Positions 17,264-26,974 of a stretch of DNA of 64,000 bases are shown here, piece by piece (within the stretch, counting starts at the first letter, position 1; every line of letters starts with the position of its first letter). The stretch covers positions 3,450 through 67,449 of the forward strand of contig JAWLCQ010000007.1 of NCBI GenBank assembly GCA_041687095.1, read 5' to 3'. The notes beneath the pieces were generated by a model. The model was not told where the DNA came from. It saw nothing but the letters and a program-made list of their open reading frames with translations, and ran no database searches. The translations under genes and the position numbers were made by a program. The DNA comes from JAWLCQ01 sp041687095 (GTDB lineage: Bacteria; Planctomycetota; Phycisphaerae; SM23-33).

Positions 17264-19378
17264 TCAGAAGGGGATCTTGATGACGGCCTTGGAGAGGAAG
17301 TTCACGCCCACGGCCAGCACCGTGATGAGGCCCATGCCGCAACTGAACCCGGCCATAACCACGGGGATGTACTGCCGCCACTTGAGCCCCAGGCGCTTCT
17401 GGAAGTAGTACCGTCCCAGCAAGGCCCCCAGGAACTGCGGGATCACCGAGTGGGGGAGCGTCTGGTTGAGCCCGCGCACCACGCCGTAGATCAACATGAT
17501 CGGCAGGTGGAGCGTGTAGAGGCTGAAGAACAGCAACGTGCCGAACCCCGCCCCGATCGCCAGATACCAGCCGTTGAACGACTCCTGGAACTGGCTGAAC
17601 CGCCCGAGGGTCGAGGTGTAGATGATCGACTGGTTGGCGGCGTTGAGTTCCCACATCTTCTGGGCGTAGGGGTACTCGGGGCCCGGGATCTCGCCCAGGG
17701 ACCAGATGAACTGCGCGAAGAGGATGGACGAGAGCAGCACGATGGGGATGAGGACGACCTCAGCCTTCCACAGCGACCAGAACCGCGTGCCGGTCAGTTC
17801 GGCCTGGCGGTAGAAGACGGTGCGGGCCCCGTAGTCCTCCATGGGCACGGGGAGGAACCAGACCTTCACGCCCCCGGTGTACCCGCTGAGCAGGAACGCC
17901 GCCTCACGGACCATGGGGATCTGCACGACCTGTCCGACCATGCCCTCCAGGCGGGCCGTCACATAGCTGATGATCGGGGTGTAGAGGAACGCGAAGAACA
18001 GCAGGGCGAAGAACACGCCCTTCTCCCGGAACTGCCAGTTCCACACCCAGCCCGTGTTCTCGATGAGCGACATCGACAGCCAGATGTAGAACAGCGAGGC
18101 GAAGAGGTAGGTGGCGATGATGATGGGCGTGCGGATGTCCCCGCGGCCCTCGGGGGTGAGGGGACGCCCGTCGCGGACCTCCAGCGTGTCGGGGGCCTCC
18201 TCGCGTTTCTTCTTCTTGGCGGCCGCGATGGACCGGATGACCTGGTAGACGCCCGCGACGGCGATGGCGATGGACACGCCGATCGTGAAGCTGAAGTAGA
18301 AGTCGATCTGGTTGGAGAACAGCGTCTGGACGGTGTTCGCCCCGCTGGGGCTCCAGGTGGGGAGGAGCCCTGCGTTGTAGAGGATGGGGTTGGCGACGAA
18401 GGTCATCAGCACCCCGATGAAGCTGCCGAGCATGGCGAAGAACGGCAGGACCATCCCGAGGATGAACTGCCCCGCGTCGAGGGTCAAGCCCGTGGCGACG
18501 GCGGGGAGGAGATCGGCGGTCTTGTCGGTCCAGTCGACGAAGGGGATGGGCAGGATCTGGATGGGCGAGCCCAGCAGCGCGCCCGAGATCGTCGGCAGGG
18601 CCAGGTACACCGCCCCGAAGCCCAGCCCCAGCACTCCGCCCAGGCTGAAGATCCGCCACCGCCACCCGGTCTTGGCGTCGGGGCCGTGGGACGTCTCCTC
18701 CGTCTGCTGCTCCGCCAACGCCATGATCCCCTGCACCCCGATGGGGGCCATCGGGAACGGGAGGCGCTCGATGTCGCTGGCGACGCGGAAGAGCCCGTAC
18801 CCCAGCACCGTGCCCTTGAAGCGGCCGATGATCTGGTGCAGGACGATCATGCCCAGCACGGGATACCAGGCGGGGTTGAAGAAGCTCCGGGCGGCGAGAA
18901 CGTCGGGGTCCGTCGGGGCGTACCACCAGACCTCGGTCATCTTCTCCGCAATGCCGTACCCGATCGCGCTCTCAGACTGCACGAAGAACTGGTTCCACAG
19001 GAGCCCGGAAAACGGCTGCCCCATGGCCGCCCCGGCCATGTAGAACAGCACGAAGATCTCGGGGCGTGACAGCGTCTTATGGGCTCGCCGGGCGACCTCG
19101 ATGAACAGGATGGCCGTCACCCACTGGGCCGCCGGGCCCACGCCCTGCCCGGCGAGGAGGCCCATGTACATGGCCCCGGGGACCATGAGCAGGGCGATGA
19201 ACACCGCCGCCACCAGCGCCGTCCACGTGAATCCGCTCTCGAAGGTCGAGGGGACCTCCATGACGCGGCGGAACTCCTCGAGTTCCTTATCCAAGCGGAT
19301 GTGCCCGCCGCCCCCAGGGGCGGGGGGGACTGGCTTCGGGGGGTCCTTCCGATCGTCGTCCACGCCAATTGGGCTCAC
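17264..19378 (-). CDS. OPT-like polytopic membrane protein (DUF6784/DUF6785 type)
   Basis: A 704-aa protein with about 14-16 transmembrane helices after a Pro/Gly-rich 45-residue cytoplasmic tail. Alternating long hydrophobic helices and conserved polar loops (for example ILFIEVARRAHKTLSRPEIF, then GAAMGQPFSGLLWNQFF) recall the oligopeptide transporter superfamily and planctomycete DUF6784/6785 proteins. A charged KKKKREEA cytoplasmic loop near residue 395 splits it in two halves. It probably moves peptides or a peptide-like solute, by analogy only. Translation starts at a GTG whose bases overlap the upstream stop (GTGA), so it is coupled to the giant permease gene. Confidence 0.8.
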   Translation of the reverse strand: MSPIGVDDDRKDPPKPVPPAPGGGGHIRLDKELEEFRRVMEVPSTFESGFTWTALVAAVFIALLMVPGAMYMGLLAGQGVGPAAQWVTAILFIEVARRAHKTLSRPEIFVLFYMAGAAMGQPFSGLLWNQFFVQSESAIGYGIAEKMTEVWWYAPTDPDVLAARSFFNPAWYPVLGMIVLHQIIGRFKGTVLGYGLFRVASDIERLPFPMAPIGVQGIMALAEQQTEETSHGPDAKTGWRWRIFSLGGVLGLGFGAVYLALPTISGALLGSPIQILPIPFVDWTDKTADLLPAVATGLTLDAGQFILGMVLPFFAMLGSFIGVLMTFVANPILYNAGLLPTWSPSGANTVQTLFSNQIDFYFSFTIGVSIAIAVAGVYQVIRSIAAAKKKKREEAPDTLEVRDGRPLTPEGRGDIRTPIIIATYLFASLFYIWLSMSLIENTGWVWNWQFREKGVFFALLFFAFLYTPIISYVTARLEGMVGQVVQIPMVREAAFLLSGYTGGVKVWFLPVPMEDYGARTVFYRQAELTGTRFWSLWKAEVVLIPIVLLSSILFAQFIWSLGEIPGPEYPYAQKMWELNAANQSIIYTSTLGRFSQFQESFNGWYLAIGAGFGTLLFFSLYTLHLPIMLIYGVVRGLNQTLPHSVIPQFLGALLGRYYFQKRLGLKWRQYIPVVMAGFSCGMGLITVLAVGVNFLSKAVIKIPF

Positions 19379-22300
19379 GCCACGCCTCCCATGCTCTCAC
19401 GGTCCACCCGTTCCACGGGCAGCTCGTCCCAGGTTTCCAGGGTCTTCTGACGGTAGCGGTTCATGACCTCGTCCGGCAGGGACCGCCAGATCAGCAACTG
19501 CTTGCGCAGGTCGTTGACGAACACGCGGTTGCCGCGACTCCAGTCGCCCTGCGCGCCGCTGTCGCGATGGATGAGGATTCGGACCTCATCGATGCCCTTG
19601 ATCTCGCTCGGCTGCGAGAGCAGGGCGAAGGACTGGTTCACGCCCAGGTCGAACGGGGCCAGCGCCACCTTCGCCCGCAGGCCCAGCATGTCGTTGCCCT
19701 CCTGGCGGAAGACGTGCACCTCGGAGGTCGCGAAGCTGCCCAGCGACGTGTCGCTGAAGTTCTCGAAGTGCTCCCGCAGGAAGCTCACCACGCCCACGAT
19801 GTCATAGGCGCTGACGGTGAAGGGGAAGACCAGATCGTAGAGGTTGCCCTCGGGCTTGGGAATGCGCCACGCCCGCTGGATGCCCGGGTTCGCCGACCGC
19901 GACGCCTTGAACGCCGGGTAGATCGTCGAGATCAACACGGTGCTCATGACGATGAGGATGGTGACGATGGCGTTGGTGGAGCTGTAGTTCATCGTCGGGA
20001 CGTCGATGTACCCCAGCGAGTTGAGCCAGCCCAGCAGGCGGGCGACGATCTGCCCCAGCAGGTATCCGCCCATGCCCCCGACGACGGCGTAGACGGACGC
20101 CTCGGCGAAGAAGAGCGAGGCGATGTGCGGGGGGGCGAGGCCCAGCGAGCTGAAGGTGTAGATCTCCCGCTCGCGGTCGCTCACGCTGCCCAGCATGGTC
20201 GCGAAGACGATCAGCCCGCCCAGCACGACCGGGATCAGCAGGTCCCGCCACCCGCTCGCCTGCGTCAGCGAGGTGAACTTCAGGCGGTACATCCCGCCCC
20301 CCGCCCCCATGTAGGTGGGCAGGACCTTGACCTTCGCCACCCGCTTGCCGATCACGCGGATCTGGTCCGGGTCGTGCGGGTAGATGCACAGCGCCCGCAC
20401 CTGCCCGCCCATCCGCCGGGCGTTGTCGGCCGAGATCACCACCACCTTGTCCGGGGCGTACTGCACGAACTGGTGCGACTGCACGTCGGAGACTTCGGCG
20501 ACCTCGGTGGAGGTCGTCGTCTGCGTCGCGTCCGCGATGCCCGACTCCTGGTAGTTCACCGGCAGCCACTTGGACCCCTCGACCATCGTGTAGGACTCGA
20601 AGGCGTAGTCCACGGTCCCGGCGAAGGTGAACTCATAGCCGCTGAACAGGATCCTCGCCGTCCCGACGTCGTCGTCGGTCAGCTCGAGCCAGTCGCGGGC
20701 GGCCTCGGTGAGGAAGATCCCGTCCTGCTGCAGCAGTTCCAGCCGCCCGTGCAGGAACCGGTCGAGCCCCTGGCGGCGGACGTCCTCGGGATGGAGCCCG
20801 ACGGCCGCCGCGAGCGGGACCAGGCGTCCGCTGAGGTCGGAGCGCAGGGCGATCTTGCTGAGTTCGGTGTTGTTCTTGGCGGCGTCCTGCGCTTCTTTGG
20901 CGGTGGGGGAGACCCAGAAGCGCGGGACGACGTCGGCCTGTCCCGCGAGGAAGCCGCGCAGCGTGTTGTGGTACGCCTCCGACAGCGGGTTCCACAGCGG
21001 GTGGCGGACCAGCAGGCGGGGCGGACCCCCGGGCATGGGGGCCTCGTACGTCTCGCCCACGTCCCAGCTCGTCCCGAAGGACGCGAAGGTGAGGATCGTG
21101 AACGTCAGCAGGATCACCGTCAGGGAGGTCAGGACCGTCCGCACGGGCCGGCGGCGCATCGTCGAGATGCCCATGTTCACCGCCGCCATCATCGTGCTCA
21201 ACCGCGACACGTCGGCCGAGTGCACCGTCGCGGCGAGCCCCTGCATCTTCTTGATCTCCGTCTGGAGCTTGCGCACCATGATGAAGATCACCAGGCCCGC
21301 CAGCAGAATGATCGTGAACGCCAGGAAGATGATGATCGGCGTGGAGGCGATCTTGAACGCCGGGTTCACCAGGTACAGCGTGGCGAACGTCAGCAGGAAG
21401 AACCCCGCGAACCACCCGATCTGGCGGTAGATGTGCGGGGTGCCCACCAGCAGCCGCTCCAGGGCGTACGCGAAGGGCATGGCCAGCAGCAGCAGCAGCA
21501 CCACCGCCGTCACCAGGTCGTTCATCACGCTCACGAGGGGCGAGTAGACCCCGCGGAAGTACCCCGCGCTCGCCGACAGGCTGCCCAGAACGTAGTCCAG
21601 GGTGGAGCGGGGGGCGATGACGGCCGGCTCACCGGGGCCGGTGGGGGGGGCGGGGCGAAGCGTGTCAAGGACCGCGTGGGCGTCGCTCTCGATGTCCTTG
21701 CCCTCCCCGCTGAGTTCCACCAGCGAGGGCTGGGGGATGCGGACCCCGCGGAGCAGGCGGAGGCGGTACTCGTCCAGGACGCGGAGGTCATGCACGGTCC
21801 GCAGCGGAGTGAAGGGGTGCGCGAAGGGATCGTCCAGGGGCATGCCCTCGCCCATGTAGTCGTCGAGGGAGTTGTTGAGGATCACCATCGCCGTCTTGTT
21901 GAAGAGCTTGTAGCCCTTGGCGTCCATGGGGGCGAAGACGGTCAGGATGTTGCCCGACTCGCAGACCAGCGCGCGGTCTTCGGGGAACTGGGCGGTCGAC
22001 ATCGCCCGCATGGTCGTTGTGTCGCCGCTGCGGTCCGAGCCGTAGTCCACCAGGGTCTGCCACTTGGTGCGGAAGATGGTGACGGCGATGGACTCGGGCT
22101 TGTGCCCGAGGGTCTTCTTGGTCGTCGCCGACGTGATGAGCCCGCGGTCGTCGAACGTGGAGGCGAAAACGACGGGGTTGCCGAAGACGCTCCGGGAGAC
22201 GAGGCCCGACTCGAAGTTCCCGTTGGCGTTGACGAGGGACCGCAGGGCGTGCTCGTACCCGGGGGGGATCTTCTCGACGGGATTGCCTGTCCAGTGGGCG

Positions 22301-24507
22301 TTGGCGTAGTGGGCGACGGCGTCGCGGATGGTGCGGGCCCGCAGGCCGGTCCCGGCCTCGGAGACGATGGGGCCCTTGGGCTTCGTGCCGGTCCACTCCA
22401 CCTCGTCGTACCGCCCGTCGAAGGGCATGCGGTGCTTGCGGGGGAGGTTGGGGTTGTCGGCGAGGGCGGCGAGGAAGAGGGCGAACTCGTCGGCCTGGGC
22501 GCGGATGGCGGAGGCGTCGAGGGCGGCGAGGGTGTCGCAGGGCTGGCCCTGGCGGGCGAGGCGGTCGGTGACGGTCATCACCCCGAGGTTGAACAGGGCG
22601 CAGGTGCGGGCGATGGCCCCGCTGTCGGCGTACTTGCCGGGGGCGAAGGTGCGGATCTCATGCTTCTGGAGGATGGGCAGGTCGAAGAACCGCGGCACCG
22701 CCTCGCCCAGCGCCTCGTCAATGCCCCGCAGTTCCTTGAAGATCTGGCCGTAGTTCCCGTGCTGGTCCTGCCCCAGGGGGAGCGAATCGTCGCCATGGAT
22801 GAAGCTCCAGCGGTCCTTCGCGTCCCCGAGGTTGAGGCTCAGGTGCAGCACGATGGCTGCCCGCTCCTCGCCCATGACGCCGTTCAGCGCCATCGCCTGC
22901 CGCGTGCGCCGGCGGAGGGCGTCGAGTTCGGCGAGGCGGCGGTGCTGGAGGGCGATGGTCATGTCGAGGAGGCGGTCGAGGCAGTCGAGGACGCCCTGAC
23001 GCTCCTCGGGCTTGGGGGCGAGGGTCCCGCGATGGAGGTCCCGCTGGACGCGGTTCCAGCGGAGGAACTCGGCCTCCTCGGTGTCGACCTCGACCTGGAG
23101 GGGCTCGACCTGGGGGAGCAGTTCGGCCTGCTGGGCCTCGAGGGCGGGGCGCTGGTCGGCGGGCGCGTCCTTGAGTTGCTGCTCGGTGCGGAGCAGCTTG
23201 GCCCGCAGGTTGCGCAGCTCCAGGCGTTTGGGCCCGAGGGAGCCGGTCTGCATGCGGTCGGCCTGGATGCGGGCCTCGTTCTTCAGGAGCGTGCGGGCCT
23301 CCTGGGCGTGGCGGAAGCGGCTTTGGATGGCTCCGGTGATCAGGGCGCGGGCGTCATCGGAGGCGTCGGGGGGGAGGTCGGCGGCGCGGAGTTCGGCGAC
23401 GCGGTCGCGGAGGGCGTGGCAGAAGTCGATGATCTCGTCGCTGTAGGCGGCCTCGTCATCGGCGTCCTTGAGCCGGGCCTCCAGGGGGCGGGCCTTGCCC
23501 TTCTTGCGGAACAGCGCCCCGTAGAACTCGCGGGGACCGGCGTTGGCGGCGGCGGAGGCATCGAAGAAGCACAGGGCCAGGTCCCGTCGCGGGCGGTTGG
23601 CGGCGAAGTGCCCGGCGAGTTGCAGGAGGGCGGCGCAGTTGGCGGCGTCGCGGGCGCCGGGGCTCAGCCGCGGGACCTCCGACAGCGAGTCCAGGGGGGC
23701 CGCGACGACGAGGGCCTCGCGGATCTGGTCCTTGGGCGTCACGAACGGGCTCGTGCCGCGGACGATGGCGATGACGTTGCGGCCCATCACCGGGACCCAC
23801 TCGCTGCGGGCGACGACGGTGACCGGCCGGGGACGGGTGCGGAGTTCGAGCTGGTCGGCGAGTTCGGCGGGGATGTAGAACCGCGGCAGGTTGGCCGGGA
23901 TGTTCACATGGTGGAAGGGGCGGTCGACCGGGGTGTCCTGGCCGATGAACAGGACCGCCCGCGCCCCGAGCGCGAAGGCGGTCAGCCACCGCTGCTCGCA
24001 GTCGAGGTCGAAGACGACGATCTGGTCCCGCGGCAGGACGTTGCCGTACGCCGGGGTCTCCCCGCTTCCGACGTAGACCGTGGTCCCGGAGAGCCCTTCG
24101 GCGGGCGTGATGGGGGCCTGCAGCACGTTGGGGCGCATCTCGTAGATCGGGTAGGTTTGCCCGTCGACGGTGAGGTCGCAGCGGCGGGAGACGGCCTGGG
24201 CGAGGGGGACGTCCTGCACGATGAGGGCGAGGTCGGCGTTGGGGTTGTCGGGGTCAAAGCCGAACTCGACGAGGCGCTGGCGGACGTACTCGGCCGCCCG
24301 CAGGCTGCCGTCCTCCAGCCCCGCGAGGCGGTGGGGGGAGGCGGCGAGAGCGGCGAGGTCGCGGGCGTAGGCCTGCGGGTCCACCACCACGCTCGCCGCC
24401 GGGGCGGCCGGCGGAGCGGACTCGGGGGCGGGCGCCGTGGCGGGCTGCGCCATCACCATCGCCGCCGTCAGCAGGATCGCCAGCAGGCTCGGAACAACCT
24501 TACTCAT
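19375..24507 (-). CDS. Giant ABC permease: degenerate M28 peptidase-like ectodomain fused to FtsX permease
   Basis: A protein of 1710 aa. It has a signal-like helix (about 5-20), then an M28 aminopeptidase-like region with an inserted PA-like domain (about 45-345). The zinc-site motifs are broken: the usual HxDS reads PLDS (271-274), and the usual acidic pair after the hydrophobic strand reads DASAAANAG (316-324); only Asp287 in ARDAAN fits. A long helical, coiled-coil-prone stretch follows (about 345-530). A large external region leads to four helices at about 985-1180 and an FtsX core near 1440-1560 (SDREREIYTFSSLGLAPPHI). A roughly 150-aa cytoplasmic domain ends the protein. It is likely a mechanotransmission-type permease with a non-catalytic peptidase-like receptor. 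The ATG at 24507 has GGAGG eight bases upstream and overlaps the ATPase gene by 8 bp. Confidence 0.85.
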   Translation of the reverse strand: MSKVVPSLLAILLTAAMVMAQPATAPAPESAPPAAPAASVVVDPQAYARDLAALAASPHRLAGLEDGSLRAAEYVRQRLVEFGFDPDNPNADLALIVQDVPLAQAVSRRCDLTVDGQTYPIYEMRPNVLQAPITPAEGLSGTTVYVGSGETPAYGNVLPRDQIVVFDLDCEQRWLTAFALGARAVLFIGQDTPVDRPFHHVNIPANLPRFYIPAELADQLELRTRPRPVTVVARSEWVPVMGRNVIAIVRGTSPFVTPKDQIREALVVAAPLDSLSEVPRLSPGARDAANCAALLQLAGHFAANRPRRDLALCFFDASAAANAGPREFYGALFRKKGKARPLEARLKDADDEAAYSDEIIDFCHALRDRVAELRAADLPPDASDDARALITGAIQSRFRHAQEARTLLKNEARIQADRMQTGSLGPKRLELRNLRAKLLRTEQQLKDAPADQRPALEAQQAELLPQVEPLQVEVDTEEAEFLRWNRVQRDLHRGTLAPKPEERQGVLDCLDRLLDMTIALQHRRLAELDALRRRTRQAMALNGVMGEERAAIVLHLSLNLGDAKDRWSFIHGDDSLPLGQDQHGNYGQIFKELRGIDEALGEAVPRFFDLPILQKHEIRTFAPGKYADSGAIARTCALFNLGVMTVTDRLARQGQPCDTLAALDASAIRAQADEFALFLAALADNPNLPRKHRMPFDGRYDEVEWTGTKPKGPIVSEAGTGLRARTIRDAVAHYANAHWTGNPVEKIPPGYEHALRSLVNANGNFESGLVSRSVFGNPVVFASTFDDRGLITSATTKKTLGHKPESIAVTIFRTKWQTLVDYGSDRSGDTTTMRAMSTAQFPEDRALVCESGNILTVFAPMDAKGYKLFNKTAMVILNNSLDDYMGEGMPLDDPFAHPFTPLRTVHDLRVLDEYRLRLLRGVRIPQPSLVELSGEGKDIESDAHAVLDTLRPAPPTGPGEPAVIAPRSTLDYVLGSLSASAGYFRGVYSPLVSVMNDLVTAVVLLLLLAMPFAYALERLLVGTPHIYRQIGWFAGFFLLTFATLYLVNPAFKIASTPIIIFLAFTIILLAGLVIFIMVRKLQTEIKKMQGLAATVHSADVSRLSTMMAAVNMGISTMRRRPVRTVLTSLTVILLTFTILTFASFGTSWDVGETYEAPMPGGPPRLLVRHPLWNPLSEAYHNTLRGFLAGQADVVPRFWVSPTAKEAQDAAKNNTELSKIALRSDLSGRLVPLAAAVGLHPEDVRRQGLDRFLHGRLELLQQDGIFLTEAARDWLELTDDDVGTARILFSGYEFTFAGTVDYAFESYTMVEGSKWLPVNYQESGIADATQTTTSTEVAEVSDVQSHQFVQYAPDKVVVISADNARRMGGQVRALCIYPHDPDQIRVIGKRVAKVKVLPTYMGAGGGMYRLKFTSLTQASGWRDLLIPVVLGGLIVFATMLGSVSDREREIYTFSSLGLAPPHIASLFFAEASVYAVVGGMGGYLLGQIVARLLGWLNSLGYIDVPTMNYSSTNAIVTILIVMSTVLISTIYPAFKASRSANPGIQRAWRIPKPEGNLYDLVFPFTVSAYDIVGVVSFLREHFENFSDTSLGSFATSEVHVFRQEGNDMLGLRAKVALAPFDLGVNQSFALLSQPSEIKGIDEVRILIHRDSGAQGDWSRGNRVFVNDLRKQLLIWRSLPDEVMNRYRQKTLETWDELPVERVDRESMGGVA

Positions 24508-25309
24508 TCTCCACACCTCCGATGGATCCGACCTCGACCTTGACCTCGTGGCGATCCTTGACGCGCTCGATCGCCCCGTCGCGGATCCAGACGATGCGGT
24601 CGGCCATGTTGATGAGCCGGTGGTCGTGCGTGACGCAGATGATGGTGACTCCGCGTTTCTTGTTGAGCGTTTCGAGAATGCCGTGGATCTCCGCCCCGGT
24701 CTTGAGGTCGAGGTTGCCCGTGGGCTCGTCGCACAGCAGGACCGAGGGGAGGTTGGCCATGGAGCGGGCGATGGCCGTTCGCTGCTGCTGCCCGCCGGAC
24801 ATCTCGATGGGCTTGTGGAACCAGCGTTCCTTGAGGCCCACGAGCCCCAGCAACTCCATCCCGCGGTCGCGGGCCTCGTCGGCCGGGACGCCCGCGAAGG
24901 CCATGGGCACCGTCACGTTCTCCAGGCAGGTCATGTACTGGACGAGGTTGTAGGTCTGGAAGATGTAGCCGATCTTGCGGCAGCGAAGGAAGGCCAGCTC
25001 GATCGCGTTGAGCTGCGCGACGTCGACCTCGTCGATGAAGACGCGCCCGCTGGTGGGGCAGTCGAGCCCGCCGATCATGTTGAAGAACGTGCTCTTTCCG
25101 CTGCCCGAGGGCCCGAGGATGACGATGAACTCCCCGCGGTAGATCTCCATGTCGACCCCGCGGAGGGCCTCCGTCGTCACCTCGCCCATCTGGTACGCCT
25201 TGCGGAGGTGGAGCGTGCGGATGATGACGGGCTTGTCGGCCTGTCCGCTCGCCGCGGCCTGTCCGCTCGCCTCCGCCGCTACGTCTGTGCCTGTTTTGCT
25301 GTCGGTCAT
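24500..25309 (-). CDS. ABC transporter ATP-binding protein (LolD/MacB type), first of operon
   Basis: A 269-aa ATPase. Walker A is GPSGSGKST (66-74), the Q-loop is FQTYNL, the signature is MSGGQQQR, Walker B is VLLCDEP and the H-loop is in VTHDH. The first 28 residues are a low-complexity Ala/Ser/Gly tail with a small duplication (ASGQAAASGQA). It sits directly between two FtsX-type permease genes, 12 bp after one and overlapping the next by 8 bp, so it probably energises one or both as a MacB/LolCDE-like complex. ATG 25309 is chosen over GTG 25312 because of spacing from AGG. It differs clearly from the ATPase at 16516, so the two are not a recent duplication. Confidence 0.95.
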   Translation of the reverse strand: MTDSKTGTDVAAEASGQAAASGQADKPVIIRTLHLRKAYQMGEVTTEALRGVDMEIYRGEFIVILGPSGSGKSTFFNMIGGLDCPTSGRVFIDEVDVAQLNAIELAFLRCRKIGYIFQTYNLVQYMTCLENVTVPMAFAGVPADEARDRGMELLGLVGLKERWFHKPIEMSGGQQQRTAIARSMANLPSVLLCDEPTGNLDLKTGAEIHGILETLNKKRGVTIICVTHDHRLINMADRIVWIRDGAIERVKDRHEVKVEVGSIGGVENE

Positions 25310-25321
25310 CACACCTGCCCG

Positions 25322-26974
25322 TTATTCGATTCGCATGGCTTCCATGGGGGCCAACCGCGCCGCCACGTACGCCGGGTACACCGCCGCCATCGCCGAGACC
25401 ATCACGCTGATCCCCAGCGCCAGCACCGCCACCAGGGCCACCTCCGCGAACGGGAAGTTCTCCACCACGATCTGCCCGTACCGCGCCCAAGCGCGGAGCA
25501 GGCCCAAGAGGAAGCCCAGAACCGTCCCGATCACCCCGCCCGCCACGCCCTGCATGATGGACTCCATGATGAAGTTCACCATGATGAACCCGTCGGTGGC
25601 CCCGAGGCACTTCATCGTCGCGATCTCGCGGAACCGCTCCGTCACGCTCATCAGCATGGCGTTGGCGATCCCGACGACGCAGACCACGAAGCTCACCACC
25701 AGCAGCCACATCGCGCGGGCGCTGAAGCCCAGGAACCCCTTCTCCATGCCCGACGTCTGGGCCACCTTCGTCTCCACCCCCGCCAGCGACCGCTGCGTCT
25801 GCTCGTAGGCGGCGACCTCGCGGATGCGCTCCTCCGACAGGTCCATCCCCGTCAGCAGCGCCCGCGTCCCCGGGACGATCAGGTTTTCCTCGTCCCCGCG
25901 GAGCGGCACCAGGTCCTTCTCCAGGACCGCCAGACGCTCGCGGTCCTCGTCCGTCTGCCGCAGGCGGCGGATCTCCGCCTCCGTCTGCCGCTGCTGCGCC
26001 TTGCGCTCCACCAACTGGGCGGACTCCCGGCGGAGCTGCTCGACCAGGCCAATCAGCCACGCCGGGCCATCCTTCTTCGCCAGCCGCGTCGACAGGACCA
26101 CCGAGTCCGCCTCCTGAACGGGCACGCCGGCCTCCTGGGCCAACGCCTTCTTGAACCGCGCCACGCTCACCAGCGGAGCGATCCGCGCCGCGTCCCTCGC
26201 CAGCCTCGCCTCGTGGACGACGGCGTCGAATTCGGCCTGCGAGACCTCGTACCCCAGCTCCAGCAGCGCCCCCCGCAGTTCCGCCCCGCCCCCGGCCAAC
26301 ACGTCGCGAGACGCCCGCTCGCCCAGTTGCGGAGCGAATCGCTCGACGACGGCGGCGTGCCCGGCGAGGATGGCCTGGCGCTGCGGGCGGGAGGCCTGCC
26401 ACTCCTGAAGGAAGGCCTGGAACTGATCGGGGCCTCCGGGCAGGCGTTTGGGAACGCTCTTGAGTTCCTCGCGGAAGCGGGCGAACTGCTGCTCGTCACG
26501 GAGGTACTCGAAGATCTCCGCCCCGCGGGCGGATTCGATCAGCGGGCGGCGTTCCCCGGGCTCCAGCCGGTCAAAGTAGTCCATGTACTGGCGCTGCTGC
26601 TGCGTAAGGGCCTGCAGCGACGCGAGTTGCTGCTCATCCAGGCCGCCCCAGGCGAGGAATTCCTTCCAGCGCGGCCCCCCGGGCTGCGCTTCGGCGAGCA
26701 GCTCCGACAACTGCGGGCCGCCCATCGGGGAGGCGAGGCGATCGGCCCAGAACAGGAAGTTCCGCCGCGGACTGGTCCGCTGGGCGATCACCCGGCCGAC
26801 TTCGCGGCTCAGGATGCTCTCGCCCAGCATGGTCATGAGGAACGTCGCGGCGAGGGCGATGATCAGCACCGTGATCGCCGCCCGGAACAGCCGGAATCGG
26901 ATCCCGCTCATCACCAGCTCGATGCACTTGGACATCGAGAGGCGGACCTGGTTCTTGACGTCGATCTGTTTCAT
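25322..26974 (-). CDS. FtsX/MacB-type ABC permease with long coiled-coil ectodomain
   Basis: A protein of 550 aa. One transmembrane helix lies near residues 28-50 (LFRAAITVLIIALAATFLMT). A roughly 340-aa extracytoplasmic region is rich in Glu/Gln/Arg/Leu helices (about 60-410; QQLASLQALTQQQRQY, then ERKAQQRQTEAEIRRLRQ). Three C-terminal helices form the FtsX core, with the typical cytoplasmic loop SVTERFREIATMKCLGA. This is the MacB/LolC topology in which ATP hydrolysis drives movement of the ectodomain; export or lipoprotein release are the usual roles. Its ATG overlaps the PqqD-like stop (ATGA), showing translational coupling. The ectodomain sequence itself is not one I recognise. Confidence 0.9.
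   Translation of the reverse strand: MKQIDVKNQVRLSMSKCIELVMSGIRFRLFRAAITVLIIALAATFLMTMLGESILSREVGRVIAQRTSPRRNFLFWADRLASPMGGPQLSELLAEAQPGGPRWKEFLAWGGLDEQQLASLQALTQQQRQYMDYFDRLEPGERRPLIESARGAEIFEYLRDEQQFARFREELKSVPKRLPGGPDQFQAFLQEWQASRPQRQAILAGHAAVVERFAPQLGERASRDVLAGGGAELRGALLELGYEVSQAEFDAVVHEARLARDAARIAPLVSVARFKKALAQEAGVPVQEADSVVLSTRLAKKDGPAWLIGLVEQLRRESAQLVERKAQQRQTEAEIRRLRQTDEDRERLAVLEKDLVPLRGDEENLIVPGTRALLTGMDLSEERIREVAAYEQTQRSLAGVETKVAQTSGMEKGFLGFSARAMWLLVVSFVVCVVGIANAMLMSVTERFREIATMKCLGATDGFIMVNFIMESIMQGVAGGVIGTVLGFLLGLLRAWARYGQIVVENFPFAEVALVAVLALGISVMVSAMAAVYPAYVAARLAPMEAMRIE

Noticed and set aside
19375..24507. Active M28 aminopeptidase domain
   Set aside because: The His and the paired acidic residues needed for zinc are replaced (PLDS, DASAAANAG).
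19369..24543. A 1724-codon open frame on the plus strand opposite the giant permease gene
   Set aside because: It mirrors the high-GC antisense of a real gene, is packed with Gly/Arg/Glu/Ala low complexity, has no ribosome binding site and shows no domain. Similar antisense frames cover most genes here.
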